Shown piece by piece: positions 36,038-47,863 of a stretch of 64,000 nt of DNA; within the stretch, counting starts at the first letter, position 1; the number at the start of each line of letters is the position of its first letter. The position numbers and the translations under genes are program-made. Origin of the DNA: Terana coerulea (taxonomy: Eukaryota; Basidiomycota; Agaricomycetes; Polyporales; Phanerochaetaceae); NCBI GenBank assembly GCA_024811115.1, contig JAKOGH010000144.1, forward strand, positions 1-64,000, given 5' to 3'. The notes beneath the pieces are model-generated. The model saw only the letters and a program-made list of their open reading frames with translations. It did not search any database and was not told where the DNA came from.

Positions 36038-36541
36038 TTGTGGATTATTTTATGTTATTTGTGAACTTGCTCATCCACTTCCGGGCTCGTTCGAAACTCG
36101 CGAGAGAATGAAAAACACGCCGTCTACGTTGTACCATACTTGTAACATGTACTTGTTTGATCTTGTCTATCACGACGTTATCCAGAACATGCAATGGCAC
36201 CACCGCGCGATATATTCAAAATGGACGGTAGGTGCGGAATCCCGTCTTCGATGTGGACAGCCCTACCTGAACATCGGTTCAGGCTTCAGACAGCTGGTAA
36301 GAACATTGAAAGGATATATTTTAATGTTGTGATACTCAAGGTAAGTGCGCTCGCCGAGCTCGTCGTACCCGAAGTCGGTGTGCGTCTCGGAGTCGATGCA
36401 AGCCGGTCAACTCAAATTGGGCGTCTATTCCACGTGGCACTTTGGGCGGCACCGACGGCGGACATCCGCTGCTCTGTGCGACATCCAGCCCGTCCTCAAA
36501 ACCCCCTTCGACACCGTCCTCGCCACTAACGACGATTCCAA
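36038..36541. promoter_or_regulatory. Upstream region of ribosomal P1 gene
   Basis: About 500 bp between kinase 2 and the P1 start. No conserved protein or RNA recognised. A long 5' leader or intron is possible but not visible as a conserved element. Confidence 0.35.
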
Positions 36542-37152
36542 ATGGTGAGAGACCGCCCTCATGTGCTCTTGGATCTATGCTGTCGGTTGGAAGGGAGAAA
36601 TCGGTGACGTTAGGCGATGGATGGGCAGTGTAGTGGTCGGATGACGGAGCTTGCGGGTACGCCAAGGGTTTATGGCACTGACCGCTTTGCTTTATTCGTA
36701 GGCCGCCTCTGAACTTGCAGCAACATACGCCGCCCTTATCCTGGCGGACGACAATGTCGAAATCACCGTTCGTAACAAATGCATACTTGACATGGTTCAC
36801 GGAAACCTGACTTGGGATTCGCTCCGTGTACTACAGGCGGACAAGATTGTTGCGCTGACGACCGCTGCGGGTGCTGAACTCGAGCCCATCTGGGCAACCC
36901 TCCTCGCCAAAGCTCTCGAGGGCAAGGACGTGAAGGAGCTCCTGTCGAACGTCGGTGCTGGTGGTGCCGGCCCCGCTGCCGGCGCGCCTTCGGCGACAAC
37001 TGGCGGCGCCGCGGCAGCTGAGGAGACCAAGGCCGAGGAGAAGAAGGAGGAGGCCAAGGAGGAATCAGACGACGACATGGTGCGTGGGACTGAAGTAGTC
37101 ACTGCATGCTTGGTGCTAAGACCTTCTGCAGGGCTTCGGTCTTTTCGATTAA
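36542..37152 (+). CDS. RPP1: 60S acidic ribosomal protein P1
   Basis: Four exons. ATG 36542 alone forms the first coding codon, followed directly by an intron. Then come [59 protein letters not shown], an Ala/Gly hinge, an acidic stretch of Lys/Glu ([20 protein letters not shown]) and the last exon GFGLFD with TAA 37150-37152. The acidic run and GFGLFD end are the diagnostic P-protein C terminus that contacts translation GTPases on the ribosomal stalk. P1 is favoured over P2 by the ASELA-YAALIL start. Length about 110 residues, as expected. Frame intact. Confidence 0.9.
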
Positions 37153-37984
37153 ACTGTCAGATTCATGGTCATTTTGCTATCTTATTTGCCCTCTGCATTC
37201 GCTGCACTACAACACGCTTCAGGCTGCGGAGTCCGCGCTACCTCTGCATACCGCCTTGTACCCACTACATCCCTCAGCGCACACAAAAGATTGTGAAAAC
37301 ATAATTTGTGTTTCACGGACGAGCTGCTCCGCGAAGCAGTAGTGAATACAACGTAGGTGACGACGGTGCTAGGCCTCAGGTCTGCGACTTGCGTTGCCTT
37401 ACTCGCGGGCTTAATCCGTCGTGTGACAGCGTCTCAAAAAGATCTTACGAAGCACATGGAATTGGGCTCATTATAAATCTGGACTCGCTTCTATGTCTCC
37501 GATGCACTGGCCTTTTCAGATGTGCACGACCCTTAAGTGTGGGGTGCCCCTATTCCAGTAACCCTGCAGGCTACACCTTACCACCCTTGGTACGAGGATT
37601 GTGCTGTGCCCTGTCATGTGTGCACGGGGGCTACATGTAATGTTGCCGGTGTTGACCTCATTGCAGAGTTGCCCTTCGTAGTATTGATTCACGCCTGGAT
37701 AGAGTGGAGAATACCAATAGGCGCGAAAATGTCAATAGCATGGATGAACGGCTGTTTGAGCTCACATAATATGAGAACATCCTTTCCGTTTGTATACAGC
37801 TCAGTAATACATGTGTTGTACACAGCCGCTGTCTCTCGCTGTGGAGAGCTCTGTTCCCTGAGGCCTTATCCCTATTCAGGTGTGTCTTCCTGTTACCCCG
37901 CGTGGTTCTTCTCCACTGACGCACCCTCCCCGCTGCCCGTATTCGCCAGCTATGCACTTTCTGCGACTGCTTTTATATAGGTCT
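37153..37984. other. Intergenic, no gene recognised
   Basis: About 830 bp downstream of P1. No convincing coding or structural RNA signal on either strand. Confidence 0.4.
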
Positions 37985-38363
37985 CGAGGTCCCCCTCGTC
38001 TCCAGCTGTATGAATTGTCGAGATCTATCAGCAGTCCGTGCGTTCTGGACCGCGTTGGGTCGTTGACCCTCATGATGGTTTGGTCGCTGATGTGGCCGTG
38101 CAAAACGCCTTGATCATAGTAGCTCTTATGAGCTGGAGCGAGTGTTCAGGACGTATCGTGAAAATAGCTGGGAATGCGGGCTCACCGCACGCAGCATCGT
38201 ACACGACAACGGTCAGCTCACGCGAGTGCTTGTATCCAGACAGGGGCTCGGGAACGAATGGCCTGGTTTTCGTCTCCATGAAGTCTGCGGTGGTTGCGAG
38301 GGATGTGCCGGCAGTGGTCGCCCAAGCAAAAGGATTGTTGGGCATGTGCCATGGTGGATTCAA
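37985..38363 (-). pseudogene. FunK1-type kinase fragment with lost catalytic motif
   Basis: Minus-strand fragment readable in two exons: PLSGYKHSRELTVVVYDAAC, then AHKSYYDQGVLHGHISDQTI, MRVNDPTRSRTHG and LLIDLDNSYSWRRG. In fungal FunK1 kinases the corresponding text is (A/G)H..LY..G-I-LHRDIS..N-I ... GLLIDFD. Here HRD has become HGH and the Asn is replaced, so the catalytic Asp is missing. Upstream and downstream parts of the kinase are absent. The ATG7 promoter begins immediately to the right. I read it as a decayed remnant or a severely truncated pseudokinase. Confidence 0.5.
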
Positions 38364-38542
38364 GGCTGCCTCGCGTCGTGCGCGTGGCTGAGATTATTGG
38401 ACGCGCATCACGTGCCGACGATCAATTCAGGTTTGCTAGGCTACCCAAGTCTCCCTTCCCTCCGCGACCGACCTTGACTGCGGGTCTCGTCAGGACTGCT
38501 TCTTTACCCCTTTGACCCTCAACCACTTTCACGACACGCTTT

Positions 38543-41054
38543 ATGACAATTATCCAGTTCCAGCCGTTCGCCTCGCTCGTCGAGCCGGCGTTCTGGCATG
38601 CCCTCACGAACCTCAAGATCGATGTGCTCAAGCTCTCGGACGACTCCGTGCCCGTAACCGCGACGTACTCGACCGGACGCTCTATCGTCGACCGCGAGAC
38701 GGGCAAGGAGATTGCCCTGGGGTGCAACCTCACCGTGGCCGGCGATGCGTTCACCGATCAGCCTCAGTGCGTCTCGCAGCGTCTGCGGTCGTTAGCCATA
38801 TTCATGCACGTCCTCGGCTAGCGTGCCCACATATTCGGTCGCTGCACGCGGCATTCTCAAGAATTATAACACGATAGAAGACTTTAAGGCCGCAGATAAG
38901 ACTGCGCTGTTCAATGAGCTCTCGGACGAGGTATGAGCGTTTGAGTGTCTAGTTGCGCTCATGTCGCTGAATTACTCGAGCAAAGATTTGGGAGGACATC
39001 CAGAAAGGCGCAACGGAGAAGCTGACGCGCTTCGTGTTGATTACCTTTGCGGATCTGAAGAAATATAAGTACTTCTACTGGTTCGCCTTCCCAGCCTTCG
39101 CTGCGAAACCTGCTTGGGAGATCGACGGTGAATGGCAAAGCGCTTCGCTAACACTCAGCAACGACACTGTGAGCATAATGCGTCTCCTTTCACTGACCAC
39201 AGCTTGATGCCACTCTCAGCTTTCCACCATCCACTCTACCATTCACGTTTCCCTGAGCCCGTTCTTCCTGGTGCGGACGAATGGCGCGCAGCCAGAGATC
39301 GCGCCAATCCAGGACCTCGAGGAGTTCTTCGATGGTGTCGCGCCCGAACACCGCGTAGTTGCGTTCCTCGACCCTTCCGCCCTCCCCACCAACCCCGGCT
39401 GGCCGCTGCGCAACCTACTCGCCTTCCTCGCGCACCGGCATCCATCATTCGCTTCAGGTCCTATCAACGTACTCTGTTGGCGCGACAATGAGGTGCCTAC
39501 GGACGGGCACTGGAAGAGTCGGTTTGGCGTTGTGAAGGGTGCGCCCGCCACGCAAGGCACGGGGGTCAAGCCCGCCGCGGTTGGGTGGGAGAAAAACGTG
39601 CAGGGCAAGCTCGGTCCTCGTGTGGCGGATTTGGCGCCTATGATGGACCCTACACGGTGAGCTTATTGTGTACTGCTTCGGCGAATGCGCTGACAGCAGT
39701 GCGTAGGTTGGCAGACCAGGCGGTCGACTTGAATCTCAAGTTGATGCGATGGCGTATTCTTCCCTCGCTCAATCTGGACAAGGTAGCTTCAACGAAGTGC
39801 CTGCTCCTTGGTGCCGGCACGCTCGGATGCTACGTCGCACGAACATTAATGGCAAGCGCTACTCTTCCTCACTCATTCGCCTCCACTAACGAAGTGGTCA
39901 TACAGGCATGGGGTGTCCGGAATATCACGTTCGTCGATTCGGCGCGGGTCTCGTTCTCCAATCCTGTCCGGCAGCCTCTGTTCACTTTTGACGACTGCCT
40001 GAACGGCGGGAAGCCCAAAGCGGCATGTGCAGCGGAGAACCTGAAGAAGATCTTCCCCGGTATCGTAAGTGCATATATGCATGCTTTTGGCTGCTAGTGT
40101 CCCCTAACAGTCATCGTAGAACGCAGCCGGCCTCAATCTGAGCATACCCATGCCCGGTCATCCTGTACCTCCTGCTTCGCTGGAGCAGACTAAGAAGGAC
40201 ATTGCTACGCTGGAGAAACTCATCGACGAGCACGACGCGGTGTTCTTGTTAATGGACTCGCGCGGAAAGTCGGTGGTTGCCGACCGTCATTGGTGCTTCA
40301 AAGGGAAAGGTACATTAGTTCGTTTTTGACACATGTGTAAGGTGGCGTCTGACACTGTCATTCAGATTGTCATGAATGCGGCTTTGGGCTTTGATACCTT
40401 CCTGGTGATGCGCCATGGTGCACGGAGCTCCCTTGCGAAGGGCGAGCGTCTCGGATGTTATTACTGCAACGATATCGTTGCGCCGGCCGACGTAAGTGTC
40501 AGGCTTTGAGCTACTTCTGCTTTTTACTGACCACGAGGAGTTCCAGTCTCTTACGGATAGAACCCTGGATCAAATGTGTACTGTCACACGACCAGGTCTC
40601 GCCTCAATAGCGTCTTCGACGGCTGTGGAACTGCTTGCTTCGCTTCTCCAACACCCAGATGGGTACGGCTTCAATATCAGATTTTGCATTCCATCGTTAC
40701 TGACACTGTTCTAGCCTGAACGCACCCGCACCTTTGTCAAATGGCAAGGAGTTGCCGGACCCACATGAGTCGGGCAGCGTGCTTGGGCTCGTGCCGCACC
40801 AACTGCGGGGCTTCCTCGCTGAGTTCCGGAACCTGCACATCAAGGGCGCGGCGTACTCGCGGTGCACGGGGTGCAGCGACGCCGTGCTGCACGCGTACGA
40901 AACGCAGGGCTTCGACATGCTCCTGCGCGCGTTCAACGAGCCCAAGTTCCTTGAGACGCTCACGGGGCTCGACAAGCTGTACGCGGAGGGCGAGGCAGCG
41001 CTGGAGGATGTTGATTGGGATGTCGCTGATGAGGAGGGTGAGGACGATTTTTGA
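38543..41054 (+). CDS. ATG7: ATG7, E1-like enzyme of autophagy (one apparent frameshift)
   Basis: ATG 38543 ([20 protein letters not shown]) to TGA 41054. Conserved blocks follow in order: [37 protein letters not shown], the Rossmann-type ATP site [68 protein letters not shown], and the catalytic cysteine segment [23 protein letters not shown]7 activates Atg8 and Atg12 for autophagosome formation in the cytosol. The intron 39852-39905 starts with GC rather than GT. One extra G at 40264-40265 breaks the frame inside the conserved block that otherwise reads [20 protein letters not shown]. Because ATG7 is single-copy, I take this for a sequence error. The acidic C terminus (DEEGEDDF) is typical. 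Confidence 0.9.
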
Positions 41055-41520
41055 GCGGATGCGGTCTCGAATCAAAGGAAAGATAGGATGTATCCATAGA
41101 TTTTGTACTTGATACCCTGCTTGGTTGAAGAATATGGGAGGATCTATCGTATCTGGGACGCGTAGGCGTTGTCTTTGTAGCGCTTGACGCGGGGTTTCTG
41201 AGTAGGCGCATTCGCAGTACTAGTGTACTTGGGACTGTAATGAAGCATTGGAGAGGCGTAGGCTTTTCTATACGCGGTAGTACTGTGACTTGAAGATAGA
41301 CTCGGATCCAGCCTGGGCCGTCTTGAGTTAAAGTTACAGTACTTAATCTGGGGAGGCGGCCAAAGCCAATCAGCATCTTATCTTATCTTACCGAGATGAG
41401 AGTGGGGAGATCGTGGTGTTTGTGGCTGTTTGGCATGCCACCTCACTGAAATTGGCGACGTGTCCGAGTTGCTCTCTACAACGCTCTTCACAACCCGCTC
41501 CCTGGTCAAACCCGTTCATC
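41055..41520. promoter_or_regulatory. ATG7-SEC61 intergenic region
   Basis: 466 bp holding the ATG7 terminator and SEC61 promoter. No gene recognised. Confidence 0.4.
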
Positions 41521-43297
41521 ATGAGCGGATGTACGTCTTCAGGCTCTCCTTACCCGCTTGCGACTCTAACACTTGACATACAGTCCGGTTCCTCAACCTC
41601 GTCCGCCCGTTCCTGCCTTTTCTCCCGGAAGTCTCGTCCCCAGATCGCAAGGTACGCGCTTTGCTGGAGGCCGCACTACGTGACACTCAACTTCGACTCG
41701 CCTCTAGGTACCATTCAACCAGAAGGTGCTATGGACGGCCGTCACTCTGCTCATCTTCTTGGTCTGCTCGCAAGTCCCGCTGTACGGTATCATGTCGTCC
41801 GACTCGTCTGATCCACTGTACTGGATGCGTGTCATCCTTGCGTCGAATCGTGGCACGCTCATGGAACTCGGTATTACCCCCATCGTCACCTCCGGAATGA
41901 TTATGCAACTGCTGGCTGGTGCAAACTTGATCGAGGTTGACTTTTCGTTGAAGGAGGACCGTGCGTTGTTCAGCGGAGCCCAGAAGCGTGCGTTCACATA
42001 TCCCTGGCCGTGTCATCTGAGCGGCGTATTTTCCATTTATGCTGACGCCGCTTGTAGTGTTTGCCTTGGTCATTTCCTTCGGTCAGGCAACCGTCTACGT
42101 CATGACTGGTCTCTACGGCCAGCCCTCTGAGCTCGGTGCCGGTGTCTGCGTGCTCCTGGTCATCCAACTTATTTCCGCGTCGCTCATTGTCATTCTTCTC
42201 GACGAACTTCTCCAGAAGGGCTACGGTCTCGGCTCCGGTATTTCGCTTTTCATTGCCACCAACATCTGCGAGTCTATCGTCTGGAAGGCCTTCTCTCCGA
42301 CCACCATTAACACGGGTCGCGGCCCCGAATTCGAGGGCGCCGTCGTGTCGCTCTTCCACCTTCTCTTCACCTGGAACGACAAGGGACGTGCGCTCCGCGA
42401 GGCCTTCTGGCGCGACCGTCTCCCGAACATCATGAACCTCATCGCCACCGTCGTTGTGTTCGCCGTCGTTATCTACCTGCAGGGCTTCCGTATCGAAATT
42501 CCCGTGAAGAGCAACCGCTTCCGCGGCCAGCGCGGCGCGTACCCCGTCAAGCTGTTCTACACCTCGAACATGCCCATCATGCTGCAGTCCGCGCTCACCT
42601 CGAACGTCTTCATTCTGTCACAGATGCTCGCTACCCGCTTCCCCAGCAACCTCCTCGTCAAGCTACTCGGTGTCTGGGAGGTTAGTTAGAGCTATTTACT
42701 CGATCACTGAACCTGCTGACATGACCACCATTGCAGCCCATGGAGGATTCCCCTCAGCTGCAAGCCGTTTCCGGTATCGCTTACTATATGTCGCCGCCGC
42801 ATAACATTAAAGAAGTCCTCCTCGACCCCATCCATACGTTGATCTACATCGCGTTCATCACATCCGCCTGCGCCATCTTCTCCAAGACCATGGATTGAGG
42901 TGTCCGGAAGCGGTCCTCGGGACATCGCCAAGCAGCTGAAGGAGCAGCAGATGGTGCGTCGCATCACTGACACCGCGCGTTTCCTGGGCTGATGTTGGCT
43001 CGTACAGGTCATGGCTGGCCACCGCGAGGGGCTCAATGTACAAGGAGCTTAAACGTGTCGTGCCCACCGCGGCGGCGCTCGGCGGCGCAATCCTTGGTCT
43101 GCTGTCCGTCACAGCGGACCTCATGGGCGCGATCGGCAGCGGCACAGGTATCCTCATGGCCGTCACCATCATCTACAGCTGTACGTCTATTCACACTCAT
43201 TACTCATTGACTTCGGCTGATGGCGTCTTGGATAGACTGGGAGATTGGCATGCGGGAGTCGGGCGGACCCGAACTTGCCGCATTCGACCTGCTCTAG
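41521..43297 (+). CDS. SEC61: SEC61 alpha, ER protein-conducting channel (two apparent frameshifts)
   Basis: ATG 41521 (MSG, then an intron) to TAG 43297. Exons give [125 protein letters not shown], and, after correction, [37 protein letters not shown], then [20 protein letters not shown] and a last exon ending in PELAAFDLL. This is the ten-TM pore subunit of the ER translocon. Two one-base insertions break the frame: an extra A at ~42890 (between KT and WIEV) and an extra G in GGGG 43028-43031 (HREG). Loss of Sec61 alpha would be lethal, so these are almost certainly sequence errors unless a second intact copy exists. Confidence 0.93.
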
Positions 43298-43794
43298 TTT
43301 GCTATATATATAATGAAAGCCATCGCCGCGTTAAAAGCTGCCGCATAGGAAGAAAAATGGACGGGACGCGTTGGGATTATATGCATGGGTGTATGCGTGC
43401 GGACATGCGTACACGCTACTGTGTGCGGACGGACCAGGACAAAAGGCATCCAGAAGGGCGTACATGCCAGCGTTCGCAGAAGTATTTGTACTGCTTGTTT
43501 ATTAATCCATGACGTTTCCGGGAGCATGTGGCTGCATTAGATGAAATGGTTGAGTGCCTGCTGCATAGCCTGCGTTGGTTGGTCAGCGAGACAGCTTACG
43601 TCGGCTGAGTCGTGAGTAGGCTAAACCAACCACCTCGGCACGAAATAGTGACCGGGCAGATATTGCCGTCGGTATGCTCACTCTCTTTTCGCTACTTACC
43701 ACGTTGGCCGGAAATGAGCCCAAGTCGTGAAGCAGTATCCGATAATCACTGTATATTACACTTCATAGACAAAAACTCGAAGACAGAGGACTGT
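43298..43794. other. Convergent 3' intergenic region
   Basis: Lies between the 3' ends of SEC61 (+) and the second F-box gene (-). No gene recognised. Confidence 0.4.
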
Positions 43795-45610
43795 TTAGAT
43801 ACTTAGCTCGTCCACAAATCTAGGGTATGTGTACCATCTAGGCTCGACTGCGTGCATGTATGGCGTGTGTACGCCATCATCGTCTTCAGCTGCTGTGCCT
43901 AATTCCGGCGACTGAACAAGCTCATCCACGACTTCAGCGAGACGTGCCCTATCCCTAGGCGCAAGCGGACGGTGACAAAGACGGCGCACTGGAACGCCGG
44001 CCGCTCTGCGTGCTTTGAGGACGTCGTACAGCGCCGCAGGCCAATGGCACCGCTGGCAATCGGCACGCGCAGAGAGGGCTGGAACGCCGGGAGGCAGGAT
44101 GCCGACTGGGTGGTCCTCGACATGGTCGTGCGGGGCCTGGGAGTTCTCCACCTTGAGCGTGTGCAGATTGGGGAGGACCGGTTGCGCGCCATTCGGAGCC
44201 TGGAGCAAGGCGGCCATGTCCACGCCGGAGCAGTGGACGAGGAAAAGCCGCTCGACGGCGTCGAGCCGCGCCGCGACGTAGAACTCCTCCCGCGGGAAGT
44301 TTACGACGTTGGTGGGGGACCACGGCGGACAGAGCTTCACGCGCCGCAGACTGGGGACGAGCAGGTGGTCGGTGAAGAGCCGGTAGAGGGCTACGTTCGA
44401 GGGAATTTCCACGGTAAAGTAGGGCTCTTGCGCCGAAGAGCGAGGATCGTCTGTTGCAGTACCCGCCCATCCGCTGAACCCGATGGTTTGTGACCAATTG
44501 ATGCTCGTGATTGCGAGCCCGTGCAGCGCGCCAGCGGGCTCATGGAACTTGGCTATGATCTTCTTCAGGATGACAGAGCCGGCTGCGCAGAGAGCAGGGG
44601 GATTAATGAGGTGCTGCATCGCAGGGGCGTGCTGGCTGCGAATCAGTTCAATTGTGGCAGAGTGCGGGAACTCTACATGGTCCAGAATGACAGAGCGGGC
44701 GAAAAAGTCGCCCGATAGGCGTATAGAGCGCAAGTTTGGGAGCGATATCTTGTCGAATTGCAGGGGAAAGGTAGGGTGCCAGTGAAAACGTTCAAGCAGG
44801 CACAAAGTGAGACTTTCCAGCTGCGGCAGACCCTGCAACATGCACAGCAGCTCTTGCGTGAGCAGTCGCTGGGGGATCTTATCCCAGGACAGGATATTCA
44901 GGTGGCGCAACGATGCGCGGCTGGCGAAGGAGGACCATATCTCGTCGTTCGGTGCGATGCTCAAGGAGCAGAGATTGGGGGCGGCAAGCGTCGACAGCAG
45001 CATGGAAATGAAGCAGCAGCACCAGCGAGAGGCAGTACGTATCTGGCGTACCCAGGGAAGGCGATACTAGTATCTTCGTAAACGCGGAGATGCGGGGTGT
45101 ACGCCAAGCCGCCCGAGAGGCCGTCTCCCACCCGCTGCATCAGCTCCGGGGATACGTGGCATGCGCTGTTGAACTGGAGGCGCTCTATGCGATGGGCATG
45201 CTGGAATATGAGGGCGAGCAGGTTTGGAGGCGCCCGTGGGTTCCGGTCGTCGATTGCGCTCAGGTCGAGCAAGCAGTCCTTGGACCGCTGGATGGCGGCC
45301 GCTATATACTCCTGAGGATGGCTCATCTCGATGTGTGACCACAGGGGCCCACAGCTCAACGCTACCTCCCGCCACACGTGGCATACGTGGCTGATGCTGA
45401 CCCGCGTTTCCAGGCCGCGACGGAAGCTCCAGCAGTCGTAGAGAACTGCTTTGTTCAGAAGAAAAATATCTCGGACAGAATCTCCGTCGGAAGACGAGAA
45501 ATCGGTCGCAAGGAGTTCAATCGCCTTGAAATGTCGAGCAGAGCCAGTCGGTGCTCCTGGCATCGACCCTCCAGCTCCTTGATCTCATCTGTAAGAGAAT
45601 CGCTGCGTAG
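43795..45610 (-). CDS. F-box protein with LRR-like C-terminal region, paralogue 2 (two apparent frameshifts)
   Basis: Stop TAA at 43795. Upstream, the exon beginning near 45597 reads DEIKELEGRCQEHRLALLDI, RRLNSLRPISRLPTEILSEI, then VSISHVCHVWREVALSCGPL, IQRSKDCLLDLSAI, LAAPNLCSLSIAPNDEIW, LPNLRSIRLSGDFFARSVIL, SFSGWA-like and ADCQRCHWPAAL. It is the paralogue of the F-box gene at 14.6-16.4 kb, sharing the coiled coil, F-box and the DEI exon border. The frame breaks twice: in the A run at 45462-45466 (+ strand), directly after the F-box core SEIF, and near 45001-45005 between AAASFP and MLLSTLAAPN. Both are single-base events. The first coding exon upstream of 45600 is not located. Likely an SCF substrate receptor, by family. 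Confidence 0.7.
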
Positions 45611-45949
45611 AGCATACGTTCGTTAGCGTAGCCCGTTCACAATCGAGAAGTTGAGAATACGCGTACGTGCATCGACTCATATCTGCTGATGAGACGTAGG
45701 CTGAAACTATACCACCTTATCCTGAAGAAGAGTTCTTGTGACGGGACTTACCCAGTGGGTGGAAGAAGAGAACGCAACGGCGCTTGTTGCACAGTTTGCA
45801 CGTCCCGGGGATGGGCGCCACAGCCACTCAGTATCATCGTCCAGACGTCCACCATCGACTGTCCGTCGTGCGGTCAATAATTGTACATGGATCGACTTTA
45901 CATACCGATACCGGACATGTAATAAATATCACATAAATAATGCGTTCTC

Positions 45950-46907
45950 TCAAAAGTATCCTGCATAAGCCGGCGGAAGTGTACTAGCACGCGTTGAGAC
46001 TCCGTCAGACACAGTCTCAGCACCGTGGCTGGGAGGTCGCCCCGTGCCTTCGCCATCCAATCGCACCCCGCCATCCTCCTCCCGCCTCCTTCGTGCGATT
46101 CTGGTGGATCTGCGCCCGGGAAGTGGCGTCGCGGGGTATGACGGAGGCTGGGACAGCCATTCCGCAGACGCATAAGCGACTTCCTGGGAGTCATCGGTAG
46201 TTGAGATTGGCACGCTGCCTTCCTGTAACTGCGCCGCGTGCTTCTCAGAAGGTGGTTCATCTGGCGGGCTAGTTGGCACCATCTCTTTCCGACCGAGTTC
46301 CTGGCTAGGACGACTTCGCAGCCGCGGTGGTGGCCCAATCAACACTTGCCTGGCTGGTGCAGGTTGTATCGCCTCGTATGGTACATCTTCACGGGGAATA
46401 GGCAGAGGTTGCGGGGGAGTTGCGGGGATACCTATTGAGTTCGATGTTGAAGGACTCGAGAAGGATCTCGAGTAGTCGTATGAGCGGGCTTGCGTAATGT
46501 GGCCGGTCGCACGTAGATTGCTTCCTCCAGGGCCAAAGCTGGTCTGAGGCACACCGGACAGTGGAGACCTCACGTATGCCGTAGGTAGTGCCATTATACC
46601 GATATCTGGGGTGCTGCCGGGTGGAGGGATGGGTTTCAGGCGGAAATGAGTGGGCCTCTCCATTTTCGACTTTCCTGCCTCTACATGGTTAAGCCGGTCA
46701 GCATCGTGTCATGGATTCTGTTGAGGTTAAGTCCCATAATGGCGAACCTGAAGCATCCGTGCCATGTTTCCGTCGCTTTCTTCGCACTACAACCCAAAGA
46801 ACAGTGACAAGTCCTATTGCAACGGCGGCCAAGGGAACCAGAAGCGGGATGAGAGGAGAACCCGACTGGGCGATCTTTTCAGTACAAACACAGCGAAGAG
46901 TGGACAA
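45950..46907 (-). CDS. Single-pass membrane protein with C-terminal PPxY, array member A
   Basis: TM exon at 46.7-46.9 kb: SGSPLIPLLVPLAAVAIGLV continuing to VLWVVV, then the stop-transfer RRKRRKHG. After one intron the cytosolic tail (46663-45950) is P/S-rich, with PTHFRLKPIPPPG, PPPRLRSRPSQELGRKE, the basic-acidic box RRRREEDGGVRLDGEGTG and the end STRASTLPPAYAGYF, TAG at 45950. PPAY is a WW-domain ligand (class I PPxY). The extracellular part upstream of 46907 is not clearly readable. Only a short DLASASVG-like stretch near 47050 fits, so the ectodomain may be short or lost. It is the closest relative of member F in TM and tail (PLIPLLVP against PIIPLFVP, PSQEL against PSQEH). Confidence 0.65.
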
Positions 46908-47040
46908 AGAGCGAGCTTACGGGGTCGGATACAAAACTCTAGCAATGTGTACGACCTCTCTCTTTGGAAATTTGTTTGGCCTACTGAAAGTATAAGCAAG
47001 GAGCGTATGGTGGCGAATTGTCATCGAGTCAACCTACCAT

Positions 47041-47863
47041 TTCCGACAGAGGCGGAGGCTAAGTCAATGGCATGCGACTAGAAACCTCTAAGATTGTTCT
47101 TGAGGGGTATGTACGTGATTTCCACTCTCCTCTAGCCCAGCGCTGCGACAGGAACGTGAGGGCGAGTGGCCAAGCCCGAACGATGTGTGTTCGCTGTGGG
47201 AGCGTTGTGCATAGGGGGTAACTATGGTGGCGCCTCTGACAGCAAGATAAGACGCCATCTTGTGTTATATTACCGAAACGTGTAAACAGTTAACAGAGTA
47301 ACACTGGCTGTTGACAACAAAGAGTGTTAGTTAGTGGCGATGCTACGATGATTCCAACTGATACTTACTTCTCAACCTCCCAGTAGTAATGGGTGGAGAT
47401 GGGGCGCACGGCACCTGTACAGCCTATATTCTGATGCCTACTGAGGGGTATGTATCGTAGCCTCCCCTGCGATAGTGTTACGGTGTCCACGGCGTCCGAG
47501 TCAGAAGGAAGGAGGGTTGTTTGGCCGTGTTAGGATTCAAAGCTCGACACTCCTATATTGGGCCAATTATTACGTAATGGATCTCTTTCCTCGCAGGCGC
47601 CCCGCACTGCCCTGGTACCCGAGGCCTCCAACCATCTTCCATCGCATTCCCTGTGTATGCTCGAATATCGAATACGCGGATTGCGTGGAAGTCAATGTTT
47701 CATTGGTTGAGAATTTGTGTACAGCCAAGTGTCTATAGAGGCTCTCCCTCGGAACGCTCGTCACGCATACTAGTAGTAAGTCAAATTTCACCGAATCATT
47801 TGTCCGTATCGTATAAGTTAATAACTAGGTAACGATAGGTTTCTGCAGCGTCCCAATCCATCG
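47041..47863. other. Spacer A-B with duplicated upstream box
   Basis: No gene recognised. Bases 47514-47602 resemble 56951-57034 (GTTTGG-TGTGTTAG-TTC-AAAGCT ... TTACGTAATG ... GCGCC) and, in part, 53330-53355. This suggests a shared 5' flank of the array genes. Confidence 0.5.

Noticed and set aside
42880..43035. Programmed ribosomal frameshifting in SEC61
   Set aside because: Two independent +1 insertions at ordinary or homopolymer sites, with no slippery-site design. The protein family has no such mechanism. Sequence error is simpler.
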